From the NCBI RefSeq assembly GCF_000717745.1, contig NZ_JOBH01000005.1:124001-188000 (forward strand): 64,000 bases of DNA. The letters run 5' to 3'. Positions 39,850 to 47,080 of this stretch are shown here, piece by piece (the stretch's first letter is position 1; each line of letters starts with the position of its first letter). The notes below the pieces were generated by a model. The model saw only the letters and a program-made list of their open reading frames with translations, had not been told where the DNA came from and did not search any database. The DNA is from Streptomyces violens. GTDB taxonomy: Bacteria; Actinomycetota; Actinomycetes; Streptomycetales; Streptomycetaceae. Made by a program: the position numbers and the translations under genes.

Positions 39850-40635
39850 TCAGCCGAAGAGCTCCGGCTCCTCGCGGCTGATCTGCTGGAACAGCGGCTG
39901 GTAGTTGATCCACGCGACCAGGTCGCTGCCGAGCTGCTCGCGCGTGCGGAGCGCGTCGCCGTGATCGATGAGTACGGGCTTACCGGCCGCCTTCGCGGTG
40001 AGCTGTACCTGGCAGGACCGTTCCATCGTGAGGAACCACCAGGCCGCGGCGTCCACGGAGTCGCCGACCGTCAGCAGCCCGTGGTTGCGCAGGATCACCG
40101 CCTTGCGCGGCCCGAGCGCGGCCGCGATCCGCGCGCCCTCCGCCTCGTCCACGACGACGCCCGTGTACTCGTCGAACAGCGCGTGGTCCTCGTAGAACGC
40201 GCACACGTCCTGCGTGATCGGCTCCAGCGGCTCGCCGAGCGCGGCCAGCGCCCTGCCGTACGTGGAGTGGCTGTGCGCCGCGGCGACGACGTCGGGGCGG
40301 GCGGCGTGGATCTGCGCGTGGATCGCGAACGCGGCCTGGTTGACGTGGTGGCGGCCGTCGACGACCTGCCCCTCGCGGTTGACGAGGAGCAGGTCGCTCA
40401 CGGTGATGTGCCGGAAGGACATCCCGAAGGGATTCACCCAGAAGCAGTCGGTGAACTCCGGGTCCCGGGCGGTGATGTGGCCCGCCACGCCCTCCTCGAA
40501 GCCGTACCTCCCGAAGAGCCGCAGCGCCGCGGCGAGCCGCTCCTTGCGGTACCGGCGCTCCTCCTCGACGGTCGCGTGCGTCGGCGGCATCGCGAACCGG
40601 AGCTGGTCGGTGGGTATCGGCGTCGGTTCGGGCAT
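39850..40635 (-). CDS. class II aldolase/adducin family protein
   Basis: 261 residues from ATG 40635, with GAGGAG seven bases upstream. The class II aldolase fold is clear: RYGFEEGVAGHITARDPEF (N-terminal active-site loop), zinc-binding VAAAHSHSTYGRALAALGE (HxH), then ILRNHGLLTVGDSVDAAAWW carrying the last histidine. Members cleave or epimerise sugar phosphates (fuculose-, rhamnulose-phosphate aldolases, ribulose-phosphate epimerases) or act as decarboxylases. The substrate cannot be told here. Cotranscription with the upstream 2-hydroxy-3-oxopropionate reductase points toward a glycolate, glyoxylate or tartronate pathway. Confidence 0.85.
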   Translation of the reverse strand: MPEPTPIPTDQLRFAMPPTHATVEEERRYRKERLAAALRLFGRYGFEEGVAGHITARDPEFTDCFWVNPFGMSFRHITVSDLLLVNREGQVVDGRHHVNQAAFAIHAQIHAARPDVVAAAHSHSTYGRALAALGEPLEPITQDVCAFYEDHALFDEYTGVVVDEAEGARIAAALGPRKAVILRNHGLLTVGDSVDAAAWWFLTMERSCQVQLTAKAAGKPVLIDHGDALRTREQLGSDLVAWINYQPLFQQISREEPELFG

Positions 40636-40720
40636 GGCGGTTCTCCTCTTCGTACGCGTGCGTACCGGCGGCTCGCACCGGAAGCTACGCCGCCGTAAGT
40701 GAAGAGGCCAGTGGTGCCCG

Positions 40721-41605
40721 CTACTTCTCTTCCTGGCCGCTCATCGCGCGGACGCCGCGGAGCAGCGCCGAGTGGTCCAGGTCGCCGTCGCCGCGGGCCA
40801 CGGCCGAGGCGATGAGCTGGGCGGCGGTGGCGCCGACGGGCAGCGTCGCGCCGACCGTGCGGGCGGCGTCCGTGACGATGCCCATGTCCTTGTGGTGCAG
40901 GGCGAGCTTGAAGCCGGGGCGGTAGTCGCCGGCGAGGAAGTTCGCCTTCTTCCGGGTCAGTACGGCCGAGCCGGCGAGCCCGCCGTTCAGCACCTCCAGC
41001 GCGGCTTCCAGGTCCACGCCGGACTTCTCCAGGAAGCCGATGGCCTCCGCGCACGCCTGCAGGTTGACGGCAACGATGAGCTGGTTGGCGGCCTTCACGG
41101 TCTGCCCGGCGCCGTGCGGGCCGCAGTGCACGATCGTGCCGCCCATCGCCTCGAACACGGGGCGGGCCGCCTCGAAGTCGGCCTGCTCGCCGCCGACCAT
41201 GATCGAGAGCACGCCCTCGATGGCACCGGCCTCACCGCCGGACACGGGCGCGTCCAGCACCCGCACGCCGTGCTCCTTGGCCCGCGCGGCCAGATCGATC
41301 GACGTCTGCGGCGTGATCGACGACATGTCGATCAGCAGCGCGCCCTTTTGGGCATTGGCGAGGATCCCATCCTCCCCATACGCCACCTCTTCGACCTGCG
41401 GCGAAGCGGGAACCATCGTGATGACCACGTCGGCACCCCGGACGGCCTCGGCAATGCTCGCCGCCTCGGTCCCCCCGGCCTCAACCAGCGCCCCTGCCTT
41501 CCCGGGGCTGCGGTTCCACCCGCGAACGGTGTGCCCGGCCTTCGCCAGATTGACCGCCATCGGGCTGCCCATGATCCCGAGTCCGATGAAACCGATGGTG
41601 CTCAT
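40721..41605 (-). CDS. glxR: 2-hydroxy-3-oxopropionate (tartronate semialdehyde) reductase-like NAD(P)-dependent dehydrogenase
   Basis: 294 residues from ATG 41605 (MSTIGFIGLGIMGSPMAVNL). It is a 3-hydroxyisobutyrate dehydrogenase-family protein: Rossmann GxGxxG in IGFIGLGIMGSPMA, substrate-binding LDAPVSGGEAGA (about 120), the catalytic lysine in GAGQTVKAANQLIVAVNL (about 172) and KKANFLAGDYRPGFKLALHH in the helical domain. The branch is GarR/GlxR-like. It reduces tartronate semialdehyde to glycerate in glyoxylate/allantoin assimilation. Gene order puts it upstream of the class II aldolase by 85 bp. An IclR-like palindrome precedes it, matching the usual regulator type of such pathways. Confidence 0.83.
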   Translation of the reverse strand: MSTIGFIGLGIMGSPMAVNLAKAGHTVRGWNRSPGKAGALVEAGGTEAASIAEAVRGADVVITMVPASPQVEEVAYGEDGILANAQKGALLIDMSSITPQTSIDLAARAKEHGVRVLDAPVSGGEAGAIEGVLSIMVGGEQADFEAARPVFEAMGGTIVHCGPHGAGQTVKAANQLIVAVNLQACAEAIGFLEKSGVDLEAALEVLNGGLAGSAVLTRKKANFLAGDYRPGFKLALHHKDMGIVTDAARTVGATLPVGATAAQLIASAVARGDGDLDHSALLRGVRAMSGQEEK

Positions 41606-41643
41606 GCCGTACGCCCCACTTACTTCCGCATCGCGGACATCTG

Positions 41644-41658
41644 TTCCGTAGTACGGAA
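41644..41658. promoter_or_regulatory. IclR-family-like operator upstream of glxR
   Basis: TTCCGTAGTACGGAA: seven-base perfect arms around one G, 39 bp before the glxR ATG. TTCCG-N5-CGGAA with partial symmetry in the centre is the general form of IclR-family sites, including regulators of allantoin and glyoxylate catabolism in Streptomyces. Confidence 0.6.
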
Positions 41659-41700
41659 TCAATTTTCCGCGGTGGAGGGTGGGGCGTCAACAGGGTGCTG

Positions 41701-42288
41701 TCAGCGGAGGCGTCTGTTGTTGATCGCGGTGAGATCGATGTCGATGGGGAAGGGGACGGTCAGCTCCAGGCGATTCTGGTAAACCCCGGAGAGCGCGTAC
41801 ACCCTCGTCGCGGGGTCGAGCTCGTAGACGTGCACGACGGGAAGCCCGTCAGCCGGCTCGACCCGCCAGTAGTGCGGGAAGCCCGCCTCGGCGTACTTAC
41901 GCGGCTTGAGCTCGCGGTCACGCTCCACGGAGTCGTCCGAGACGGCCTCGACCGCCAGGAGGACGTCCTCGGGCCGCAGCCAGGTGCCCTTCGGACCGGT
42001 GTCCGCATCGGCCGGGACCACTGTGACATCGGGCGACGGACGGTTGCGCCTGTCCAGCCTGACGTCGAACTCCCGGAAGACGCCGAGGCCGTCCGGCACC
42101 TGGCCCAGCAGCCCGTACTCCAGCAGGCTCAGGACCCTGGAGTGGAACCGCGTCTGGGGGCTCATGAAGACGAGATTGCCGTCGAGCAGCTCGGTGTGCC
42201 TGGGGAGGTCCGGCAGCCGGTCGAGATCCTCCGCGGTCCAGCCGTCCGGCGGCGGAACGGGGTAGTGGTACTGCGTGTCCAGGGACAT
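41701..42288 (-). CDS. Uma2 family (DUF820) putative endonuclease-like protein
   Basis: 195 residues, ATG overlapping the previous stop by one base (TGATG). The Uma2 pattern is clear: TAEDLDRLPDLPRHTELLDG, then the PD-(D/E)xK-like core RPSPDVTVVPADADT, DVLLAVEAVSDDSVERDREL and KPRKYAEAGFPHYWRVEP. Such proteins share the restriction endonuclease fold, but activity is unproven. It is the downstream copy of a tandem pair of paralogues, about 40% similar by eye. Confidence 0.88.
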   Translation of the reverse strand: MSLDTQYHYPVPPPDGWTAEDLDRLPDLPRHTELLDGNLVFMSPQTRFHSRVLSLLEYGLLGQVPDGLGVFREFDVRLDRRNRPSPDVTVVPADADTGPKGTWLRPEDVLLAVEAVSDDSVERDRELKPRKYAEAGFPHYWRVEPADGLPVVHVYELDPATRVYALSGVYQNRLELTVPFPIDIDLTAINNRRLR

Positions 42289-42872
42289 CAGAGGTTGTCG
42301 ATCTCCGCGAGGTCGATGTCGATGTCGAAGGGGGTGGTGAGCTTGAGGCGTTCGTGGTGGACCGCGACCGGGTGGTACGTCCGGTCTTCCTTGTTGAGCT
42401 CGAAGACATGGACGGTCGGGCGGTCGTCGATGCCGGACATCTCCACGCGCCAGAAGTGGGGGATGCCGGCGCCCGCGTACTTGTGCGGCTTGGTGTCGCG
42501 GTCGCGGGCCTCGGACTCCGGCGAGACCACCTCAACGGCCAGCATCACATCCCTGGCCTGGAATTGGGTCTGCGTACGGGAGCGCGCCGCAACGGCCCGG
42601 ACGACGGCGATGTCCGGTTCCGGCCCGTTCCGTTTGTCGATGGCCACGGTCATCTCGCGCACGACCTTAAGCTCAGGCGGCACGGTACGGCGGAGCCCGC
42701 TCACGAGAAGGTCGATCACGATGCTGTGGAAGTAGCGTTGCGGGCTCACGAAAATCAGGCTCCCGTCGAGCAGCTCAGTGTGCGGCGGGAGGTCGGGCAG
42801 CGTCAGCAGGTCGTCCACGGTGTAGCCGTCCTGCGGCGGCACCGGCCAGTGGTGCTCGGTCTCGGCGGTCAT
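42288..42872 (-). CDS. Uma2 family (DUF820) putative endonuclease-like protein, tandem paralogue
   Basis: 194 residues from ATG 42872, four bases after GGAGG. It has the same fold markers as its neighbour: DDLLTLPDLPPHTELLDGSL, GPEPDIAVVRAVAA, VMLAVEVVSPESEARDRDTK and PHKYAGAGIPHFWRVEM. The two genes are coupled (TGATG). Tandem Uma2 genes are common in Streptomyces, and their biological role is not settled. Confidence 0.88.
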   Translation of the reverse strand: MTAETEHHWPVPPQDGYTVDDLLTLPDLPPHTELLDGSLIFVSPQRYFHSIVIDLLVSGLRRTVPPELKVVREMTVAIDKRNGPEPDIAVVRAVAARSRTQTQFQARDVMLAVEVVSPESEARDRDTKPHKYAGAGIPHFWRVEMSGIDDRPTVHVFELNKEDRTYHPVAVHHERLKLTTPFDIDIDLAEIDNL

Positions 42873-42929
42873 GAGTCCTCCCATGGACGGGATTCTGGGC
42901 CGTGCCGTCAGCGTACCCAGCACATACGA

Positions 42930-42971
42930 CAACGCCGCCGCCCAAACGAATGAGCGACGGCGTCGGCGTTG
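42930..42971. terminator. hairpin downstream of guaA
   Basis: CAACGCCG (42930-42937) pairs with CGGCGTTG (42964-42971), with additional partial pairing inside. It sits between guaA and the Uma2 genes, all leftward, and would end the guaA transcript. Confidence 0.5.
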
Positions 42972-42995
42972 ACCGGGAGTGTCCCTACAGGAACG

Positions 42996-44582
42996 TCACT
43001 CCCACTCGATCGTGCCCGGGGGCTTGCTCGTCACGTCGAGGACTACGCGGTTGACGTCCTTGACCTCGTTGGTGATGCGGGTGGAGATGCGGCCCAGGAC
43101 GTCGTACGGCATGCGGGTCCAGTCCGCCGTCATCGCGTCCTCGGAGGAGACCGGACGCAGGACGATGGGGTGGCCGTACGTGCGGCCGTCGCCCTGGACG
43201 CCCACCGAGCGGACGTCGGCGAGGAGCACGACCGGGCACTGCCAGATCTCGCGGTCCAGGCCGGCGGCGGTGAGCTCCTCGCGGGCGATCGCGTCGGCCT
43301 CGCGGAGGAGGTCGAGGCGCTCGCGGGTGACCTCGCCGACGATGCGGATGCCGAGGCCGGGGCCGGGGAACGGCTGGCGCTGAACGATCTCCTCCGGCAG
43401 GCCCAGCTCGGCGCCGACCATGCGGACCTCGTCCTTGAAGAGCTGGCGGAGCGGCTCGATGAGCTTGAACTCCAGGTCCTCGGGGAGGCCGCCCACGTTG
43501 TGGTGGGACTTGATGTTGGCCGTGCCCGTGCCGCCGCCGGACTCGACGATGTCCGGGTACAGCGTGCCCTGGACCAGGAACTCGACGGGCTCGCCCGCGG
43601 CACCCGCCTCGGCGATGATCTCGGCCTGGGCCTGCTCGAAGACCCGGATGAACTCGCGGCCGATGATCTTCCGCTTCTCCTCGGGGTCGGAGACCCCGGC
43701 GAGCGCGGAGAGGAAGCGCTCGGAAGCGTCGACGACCTTGAGCTGCACGCCCGTGGCCGCGACGAAGTCCTTCTCGACCTGCTCGGTCTCGTCCTTGCGC
43801 ATCAGACCGTGGTCGACGTACACGCAGGTGAGCTGGTCACCGATGGCCTTCTGGACCAGCGCGGCGGCGACCGCGGAGTCCACACCACCGGACAGGCCGC
43901 AGATCGCACGCTTCGTGCCGACCTGCTCGCGGATCGCGGAGACCTGCTCCTCGATGATGTTGCCCATCGTCCAGTTGGGCTCGATGCCGGCGCCGCGGTA
44001 GAGGAAGTGCTCCAGTACCTGCTGGCCGTGCGTGGTGTGCATCACCTCGGGGTGGTACTGCACGCCGTACAGCTTCTTCTCGTCGTTCTCGAACGCGGCC
44101 ACCGGCACGACGTCCGTGGAGGCCGAGACCGTGAAGCCCTCGGGAGCGGCGGAGCAGGCGTCGCCGTGCGACATCCACACCGACTGCTCGGCCGGGGTGC
44201 CCTCGAAGAGCGTGGAGCTGGTCTTGGAGACGGCCAGCGGGGTGCGGCCGTACTCACGCGCACCGGTGTTGTCCACCGTGCCGCCGAGCTTCACGGCCAT
44301 CAGCTGGAAGCCATAGCACATGCCGAAGACCGGGACACCGGCCTCGAACAGGGCACGGTCGATGCTCGGGGCACCTTCCTCGTAGACCGACGACGGACCG
44401 CCGGAGAGGATGATCGCCTTGGGGTTCTTCGCGAGCATCTCCTCGACCGGCATGGTCGAGGGCACGATCTCGCTGTAGATCCGCGCCTCGCGGACGCGGC
44501 GGGCAATGAGCTGGGCGTACTGCGCGCCGAAGTCGACAACGAGGACGACATCCGGGGCGGCGGCGGGGGGCGCTGCTGGCAC
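42996..44582 (-). CDS. guaA: GMP synthase (glutamine-hydrolysing)
   Basis: 528 residues from GTG 44582 (GGAAGG about eight bases upstream). Class I glutamine amidotransferase domain, residues 10-200: [12 protein letters not shown] with the catalytic Cys, and [10 protein letters not shown] with His-x-Glu. The ATP pyrophosphatase domain starts at [20 protein letters not shown] (PP-loop SGGVDS). The C-terminal dimerisation domain ends [20 protein letters not shown] through [18 protein letters not shown]. It converts XMP to GMP with ATP and glutamine. It is monocistronic here; its -10 (TAGAAT, 44634-44629) overlaps the divergent promoter of the chorismate mutase leader. Confidence 0.97.
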   Translation of the reverse strand: MPAAPPAAAPDVVLVVDFGAQYAQLIARRVREARIYSEIVPSTMPVEEMLAKNPKAIILSGGPSSVYEEGAPSIDRALFEAGVPVFGMCYGFQLMAVKLGGTVDNTGAREYGRTPLAVSKTSSTLFEGTPAEQSVWMSHGDACSAAPEGFTVSASTDVVPVAAFENDEKKLYGVQYHPEVMHTTHGQQVLEHFLYRGAGIEPNWTMGNIIEEQVSAIREQVGTKRAICGLSGGVDSAVAAALVQKAIGDQLTCVYVDHGLMRKDETEQVEKDFVAATGVQLKVVDASERFLSALAGVSDPEEKRKIIGREFIRVFEQAQAEIIAEAGAAGEPVEFLVQGTLYPDIVESGGGTGTANIKSHHNVGGLPEDLEFKLIEPLRQLFKDEVRMVGAELGLPEEIVQRQPFPGPGLGIRIVGEVTRERLDLLREADAIAREELTAAGLDREIWQCPVVLLADVRSVGVQGDGRTYGHPIVLRPVSSEDAMTADWTRMPYDVLGRISTRITNEVKDVNRVVLDVTSKPPGTIEWE

Positions 44583-44617
44583 TTCGGCGGCCTTCCGGCG
44601 GTGGTGGAGCTACGGGG

Positions 44618-44647
44618 TTGTGCTTTCGATTCTACCGGGCACATACT
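44618..44647 (+). promoter_or_regulatory. promoter of the chorismate mutase leader transcript
   Basis: TTGTGC (44618-44623), 18 bp, CATACT (44642-44647), followed after seven bases by the ATG at 44655, the spacing of a leaderless message. It overlaps the guaA promoter on the other strand, so the two may compete. Confidence 0.5.
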
Positions 44648-44654
44648 GAGCCCC

Positions 44655-44726
44655 ATGTTCACGCAGCTGACCTTCGCCTTTACCTATGGCACCGGCCCGT
44701 CCGGCTGCCATGGTCGCGCTGCATGA
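44655..44726 (+). CDS. Phe/Tyr-rich leader peptide of a chorismate mutase attenuator
   Basis: A 23-codon reading frame too short for a usual ORF call. It begins MFTQLTFAFTYG and contains three Phe and one Tyr in the first eleven residues, two of them with TTT and TAT, codons that are very rare in this genome. The stop at 44724 is 34 bp before a terminator hairpin and 163 bp before the chorismate mutase start. In classical attenuation (pheL, trpL) the ribosome stalls at codons for the scarce end-product amino acid; Phe and Tyr are exactly the products made from prephenate. Coding is inferred from position, codon choice and architecture, not from homology. Confidence 0.68.
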   Translation: MFTQLTFAFTYGTGPSGCHGRAA

Positions 44727-44795
44727 ACCGCTGATCACAGCGACAAGCGACTTCCCAGCCGCCCCGGGCCGTACAAGGCCCGGGGCGCTGTGTTT
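44694..44795 (+). terminator. attenuator: terminator hairpin and possible antiterminator before chorismate mutase
   Basis: The terminator has 11-bp perfect arms CGCCCCGGGCC (44760-44770) and GGCCCGGGGCG (44777-44787), loop GTACAA, then CTGTGTTTT. GGCCCG (44694-44699), which overlaps the 3' part of the leader frame, can pair with CGGGCC (44765-44770), which would break the terminator. The upstream CACAGCG (44736-44742) can extend the terminator by pairing with CGCTGTG. Confidence 0.7.
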
Positions 44796-44888
44796 TCCCC
44801 TCCGGGCGGTGCGGTTCCAGGGCCACGGACCACGGGACCACGGGATCCCGAAGATCCCCGTAGACCCTCAGAACCCCAGGAGACGGAT

Positions 44889-45209
44889 ATGAGCAGCAAC
44901 ACGGCCGGCAACGCGACCAGCATCACGACCAAGCCCCGCCCGGAGACCGGTGCGCGCACCGAGGAGGCCGCCGCCGTGATCGGCGACGCGCGCCGGCGGA
45001 TCGACGATCTCGACGGCCGGATCATCGGCCTCGTACAGGAACGGATGGCCGTCTCGGCCGTGATCCAGAAGGAACGGATCGCCTCGGGCGGGCGCCGGGT
45101 GAACCTCGCCCGCGAGATGGAGGTCCTGGAGCACTTCCGCGACCAGCTCGGCCGGCCCGGCACCGCGCTGGCGATGACGCTGCTGGAGCTGTGCCGCGGG
45201 CGCATCTGA
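44889..45209 (+). CDS. chorismate mutase (AroQ class)
   Basis: 106 residues from ATG 44889, preceded by AGGAGACGGAT. After a Thr/Gly-rich N-terminus of 35 residues comes an all-helical AroQ domain: DARRRIDDLDGRIIGLVQER (with the catalytic Arg and Asp/Glu pair), MAVSAVIQKERIASGGRRVN and LAREMEVLEHFRDQLGRPGT. It converts chorismate to prephenate, the branch point to Phe and Tyr. It is the only gene in its transcript and sits under a Phe/Tyr leader peptide and attenuator. It is short, with no fused dehydratase or dehydrogenase, as usual in actinobacteria. Confidence 0.93.
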   Translation: MSSNTAGNATSITTKPRPETGARTEEAAAVIGDARRRIDDLDGRIIGLVQERMAVSAVIQKERIASGGRRVNLAREMEVLEHFRDQLGRPGTALAMTLLELCRGRI

Positions 45210-45978
45210 GTTCGGGCGGCGCCACCCGTACGGGGTCCGGGGCGGCGGCTCACCCGTACGGACCGTGACCGGGCGGCTCGGGGCTTCGTTGTTCCCGGTG
45301 CCACGCCAGCCAGGCGCGGCCTGCAGGACTACGCGTAGACGCCGCCCCGTGGGCGGGAACGCCGAAGCGATGAGACGCCGCCCGGGTTGAAGCGGACGGC
45401 GCCGTGGGACCTCGCTGCGGTGCTGTGGCCGGTCGGCAGGGGACAGCAGCCCGGTCACATCCGATGGGGCGGTCGGCCCCGGGGACGCCTGGGGCCGACC
45501 GCATCCGGTCGAAACGGTTGCGCCGGATGTGGCGCATCCAGCACGATGCATGAAGAGCCGATTACCTCGCATCGAGGTGGCTCCCGATACTGCCATTGGT
45601 CTATACCGGTAGAGCCTCGCCGGGTTCTTACAGAACCAGCAGAGCCTCACAGGCGCCCTCCCCCCGGCGCCTTCCTTCGGCGCCGCCGCTGCCCTGACGA
45701 CGGCGCCGAGCAGCAAGGGCCCCGCGGTCGCCCGCACCCCCCTCGCGGACGGCACCTCGGGGCCCTTCGCTCTGCCCGGACTCTGCCTTTACGAGCTCTC
45801 GCCCGCTCGTCGCCGCTCGTCGGTCCGCAGATATATGCAACTTCGCGTGCAACCTTTGAGCCATGTGGCTGGTCATGCACTCGTAAACGCACGGCCATAC
45901 CGCGCCCCACCGCGACGGCCCGCTACCGATTCGTGCCTCCCCCTCGGCACTCCGGACCCACGAAGAGGTCTTGACACG
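45210..45978. other. 769-bp intergenic region with regulatory-looking elements, no gene seen
   Basis: Open frames here have no gene-like composition. Contents: a DasR-like box at 45595-45610; immediately after it a hairpin GGTTCT-tac-AGAACC (45623-45637) flanked by AGAGCCTC direct repeats (45611 and 45641); several GGCGCC blocks (45652-45690); and an AT-rich stretch near 45829-45860 (AGATATATGCAACTTCGCG) with TGCAAC repeated, which probably holds the promoter of the LAETG protein gene. Confidence 0.55.
45595..45610. promoter_or_regulatory. candidate DasR-responsive element (dre)
   Basis: ATTGGTCTATACCGGT matches 12 of 16 positions of the DasR consensus ACTGGTCTAGACCACT. It is about 370 bp upstream of the LAETG surface protein gene, farther than usual. 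GntR/HutC-family boxes of other regulators could look alike. Confidence 0.4.
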
Positions 45979-47007
45979 ATGAAGCTTCGCCGTGCACTGA
46001 CGGCTGCCGCCGCGACGGCCGTCCTCGCTCCCGCCGCGCTGCTTGCGGCGCCTGCCGCGTATGCGACGGAGGGCGACCCCACCACGCCGCCGTCCGCGTC
46101 CCCCTCCGAGGTGCCGGAGGAGCCGGCGCCCAGCGCGAACGCGCCGGAGACGGAGGCGCCGACCGAGGAGCCCTCGGAGAGCGCCGAGCCGACGCCCCCG
46201 CCGTCGGAGGAGGAGCCCACCACCGAGCCGTCGGCCTCCGCCCCGACGACCGAGGAGCCCACCGAGGGCACGACCGAGAAGCCCACCGGTACGCCGTCGG
46301 CCACTCCCTCCGAGACGCCCACCGAGGAGCCGGTCTGTGAGAAGGAGTCGGAGGAGGCGGCGATCACCACCACGCTGCGCGGCCTGCCCAGCCAGGTCGT
46401 GGCCGGCTCCGGGTGGCACAACTTCACCTTCCGGGCGACCAACGTCTCCGAGCAGGCCATGAAGTCCGTCGACGCCTACGTCATGCTGTCGGCCATCGAC
46501 AAGGACGACTTCGACGATGTCTCGCACCTGCTCACGGTGCAGTGGCTGGACGAGGCGTCCGGCACCTGGCACACCATCGGCGACGAGGGCTACTTCGCCT
46601 CCACCGCCGATCTGGCGTCCGGTGAGTACTCCGACGCCAAGCTGCGTCTGAAGGTCGACGCCAAGACGCCTGGCAGCTACGGCTTCGCCTTCGCCATCGG
46701 CGCGTACCACGACGAGAAGGACGTCTGCGGGTTCTCCGAGGGGTCGGAGTACGAGTTCGACGTGCTGGTCGCGGGGAGCAAGCCGGGCACGGTGCCGCCG
46801 GCCACGGGGAAGCCGGGCGGCAAGAAGCCCAGCAAGCCGGCGCCGCAGGGCGGGATGAAGGAGCTGCCGGTCTCCGGGAAGCTTGCCGAGACCGGGTCTT
46901 CCTCGGCGCTGCCGATGATTGCGGCGGTGGCCGGGGTGACGATGGCCGTGGGCGCCGGGGCGATCTTTGTGGTGCGTCGTCGTAAGACGGATGGCGCTGC
47001 CGCGTAA
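45979..47007 (+). CDS. sortase-anchored cell surface protein (LAETG motif)
   Basis: 342 residues from ATG 45979. A signal peptide (MKLRRALTAAAATAVLAPAA, cleavage after AAYA near 30) precedes a Pro/Thr/Glu/Ser stalk (33-115) that probably spans the wall. Residues 120-270 are a folded beta-rich domain with a Cys pair (PVCEKESE and KDVCGFSE) and conserved WHNFTFRATNVSEQ and QWLDEASGTWHTIGDEGYFA. The C-terminus is a complete sorting signal: LAETG, hydrophobic SSALPMIAAVAGVTMAVGAG and basic RRRKT. LAxTG is the motif of class E sortase in Streptomyces. The ligand is unknown. The DasR-like box upstream might tie it to aerial growth or chitin use. Confidence 0.9.
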   Translation: MKLRRALTAAAATAVLAPAALLAAPAAYATEGDPTTPPSASPSEVPEEPAPSANAPETEAPTEEPSESAEPTPPPSEEEPTTEPSASAPTTEEPTEGTTEKPTGTPSATPSETPTEEPVCEKESEEAAITTTLRGLPSQVVAGSGWHNFTFRATNVSEQAMKSVDAYVMLSAIDKDDFDDVSHLLTVQWLDEASGTWHTIGDEGYFASTADLASGEYSDAKLRLKVDAKTPGSYGFAFAIGAYHDEKDVCGFSEGSEYEFDVLVAGSKPGTVPPATGKPGGKKPSKPAPQGGMKELPVSGKLAETGSSSALPMIAAVAGVTMAVGAGAIFVVRRRKTDGAAA

Positions 47008-47022
47008 CGGCGGTTGAGCTGT

Positions 47023-47058
47023 GAGGGGCCGCGCCTGGGTTGCCGGGTGCGGCCCCTC
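47023..47058. terminator. terminator downstream of the LAETG gene
   Basis: GAGGGGCCGC (47023-47032) pairs with GCGGCCCCTC (47049-47058), between convergent genes. Confidence 0.75.
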
Positions 47059-47080
47059 GTCGTACCGGTCAGAGATGTCC

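Noticed and set aside
45210..45700. Possible tRNA or riboswitch in the long gap after chorismate mutase
   Set aside because: I found no cloverleaf with TTCGA-type T-loop and no conserved blocks of a known riboswitch class.
45387..45974. 195-codon open frame in the gap before the LAETG gene
   Set aside because: Pro/Arg/Gly-biased, no start signal, and it covers the AT-rich promoter region.
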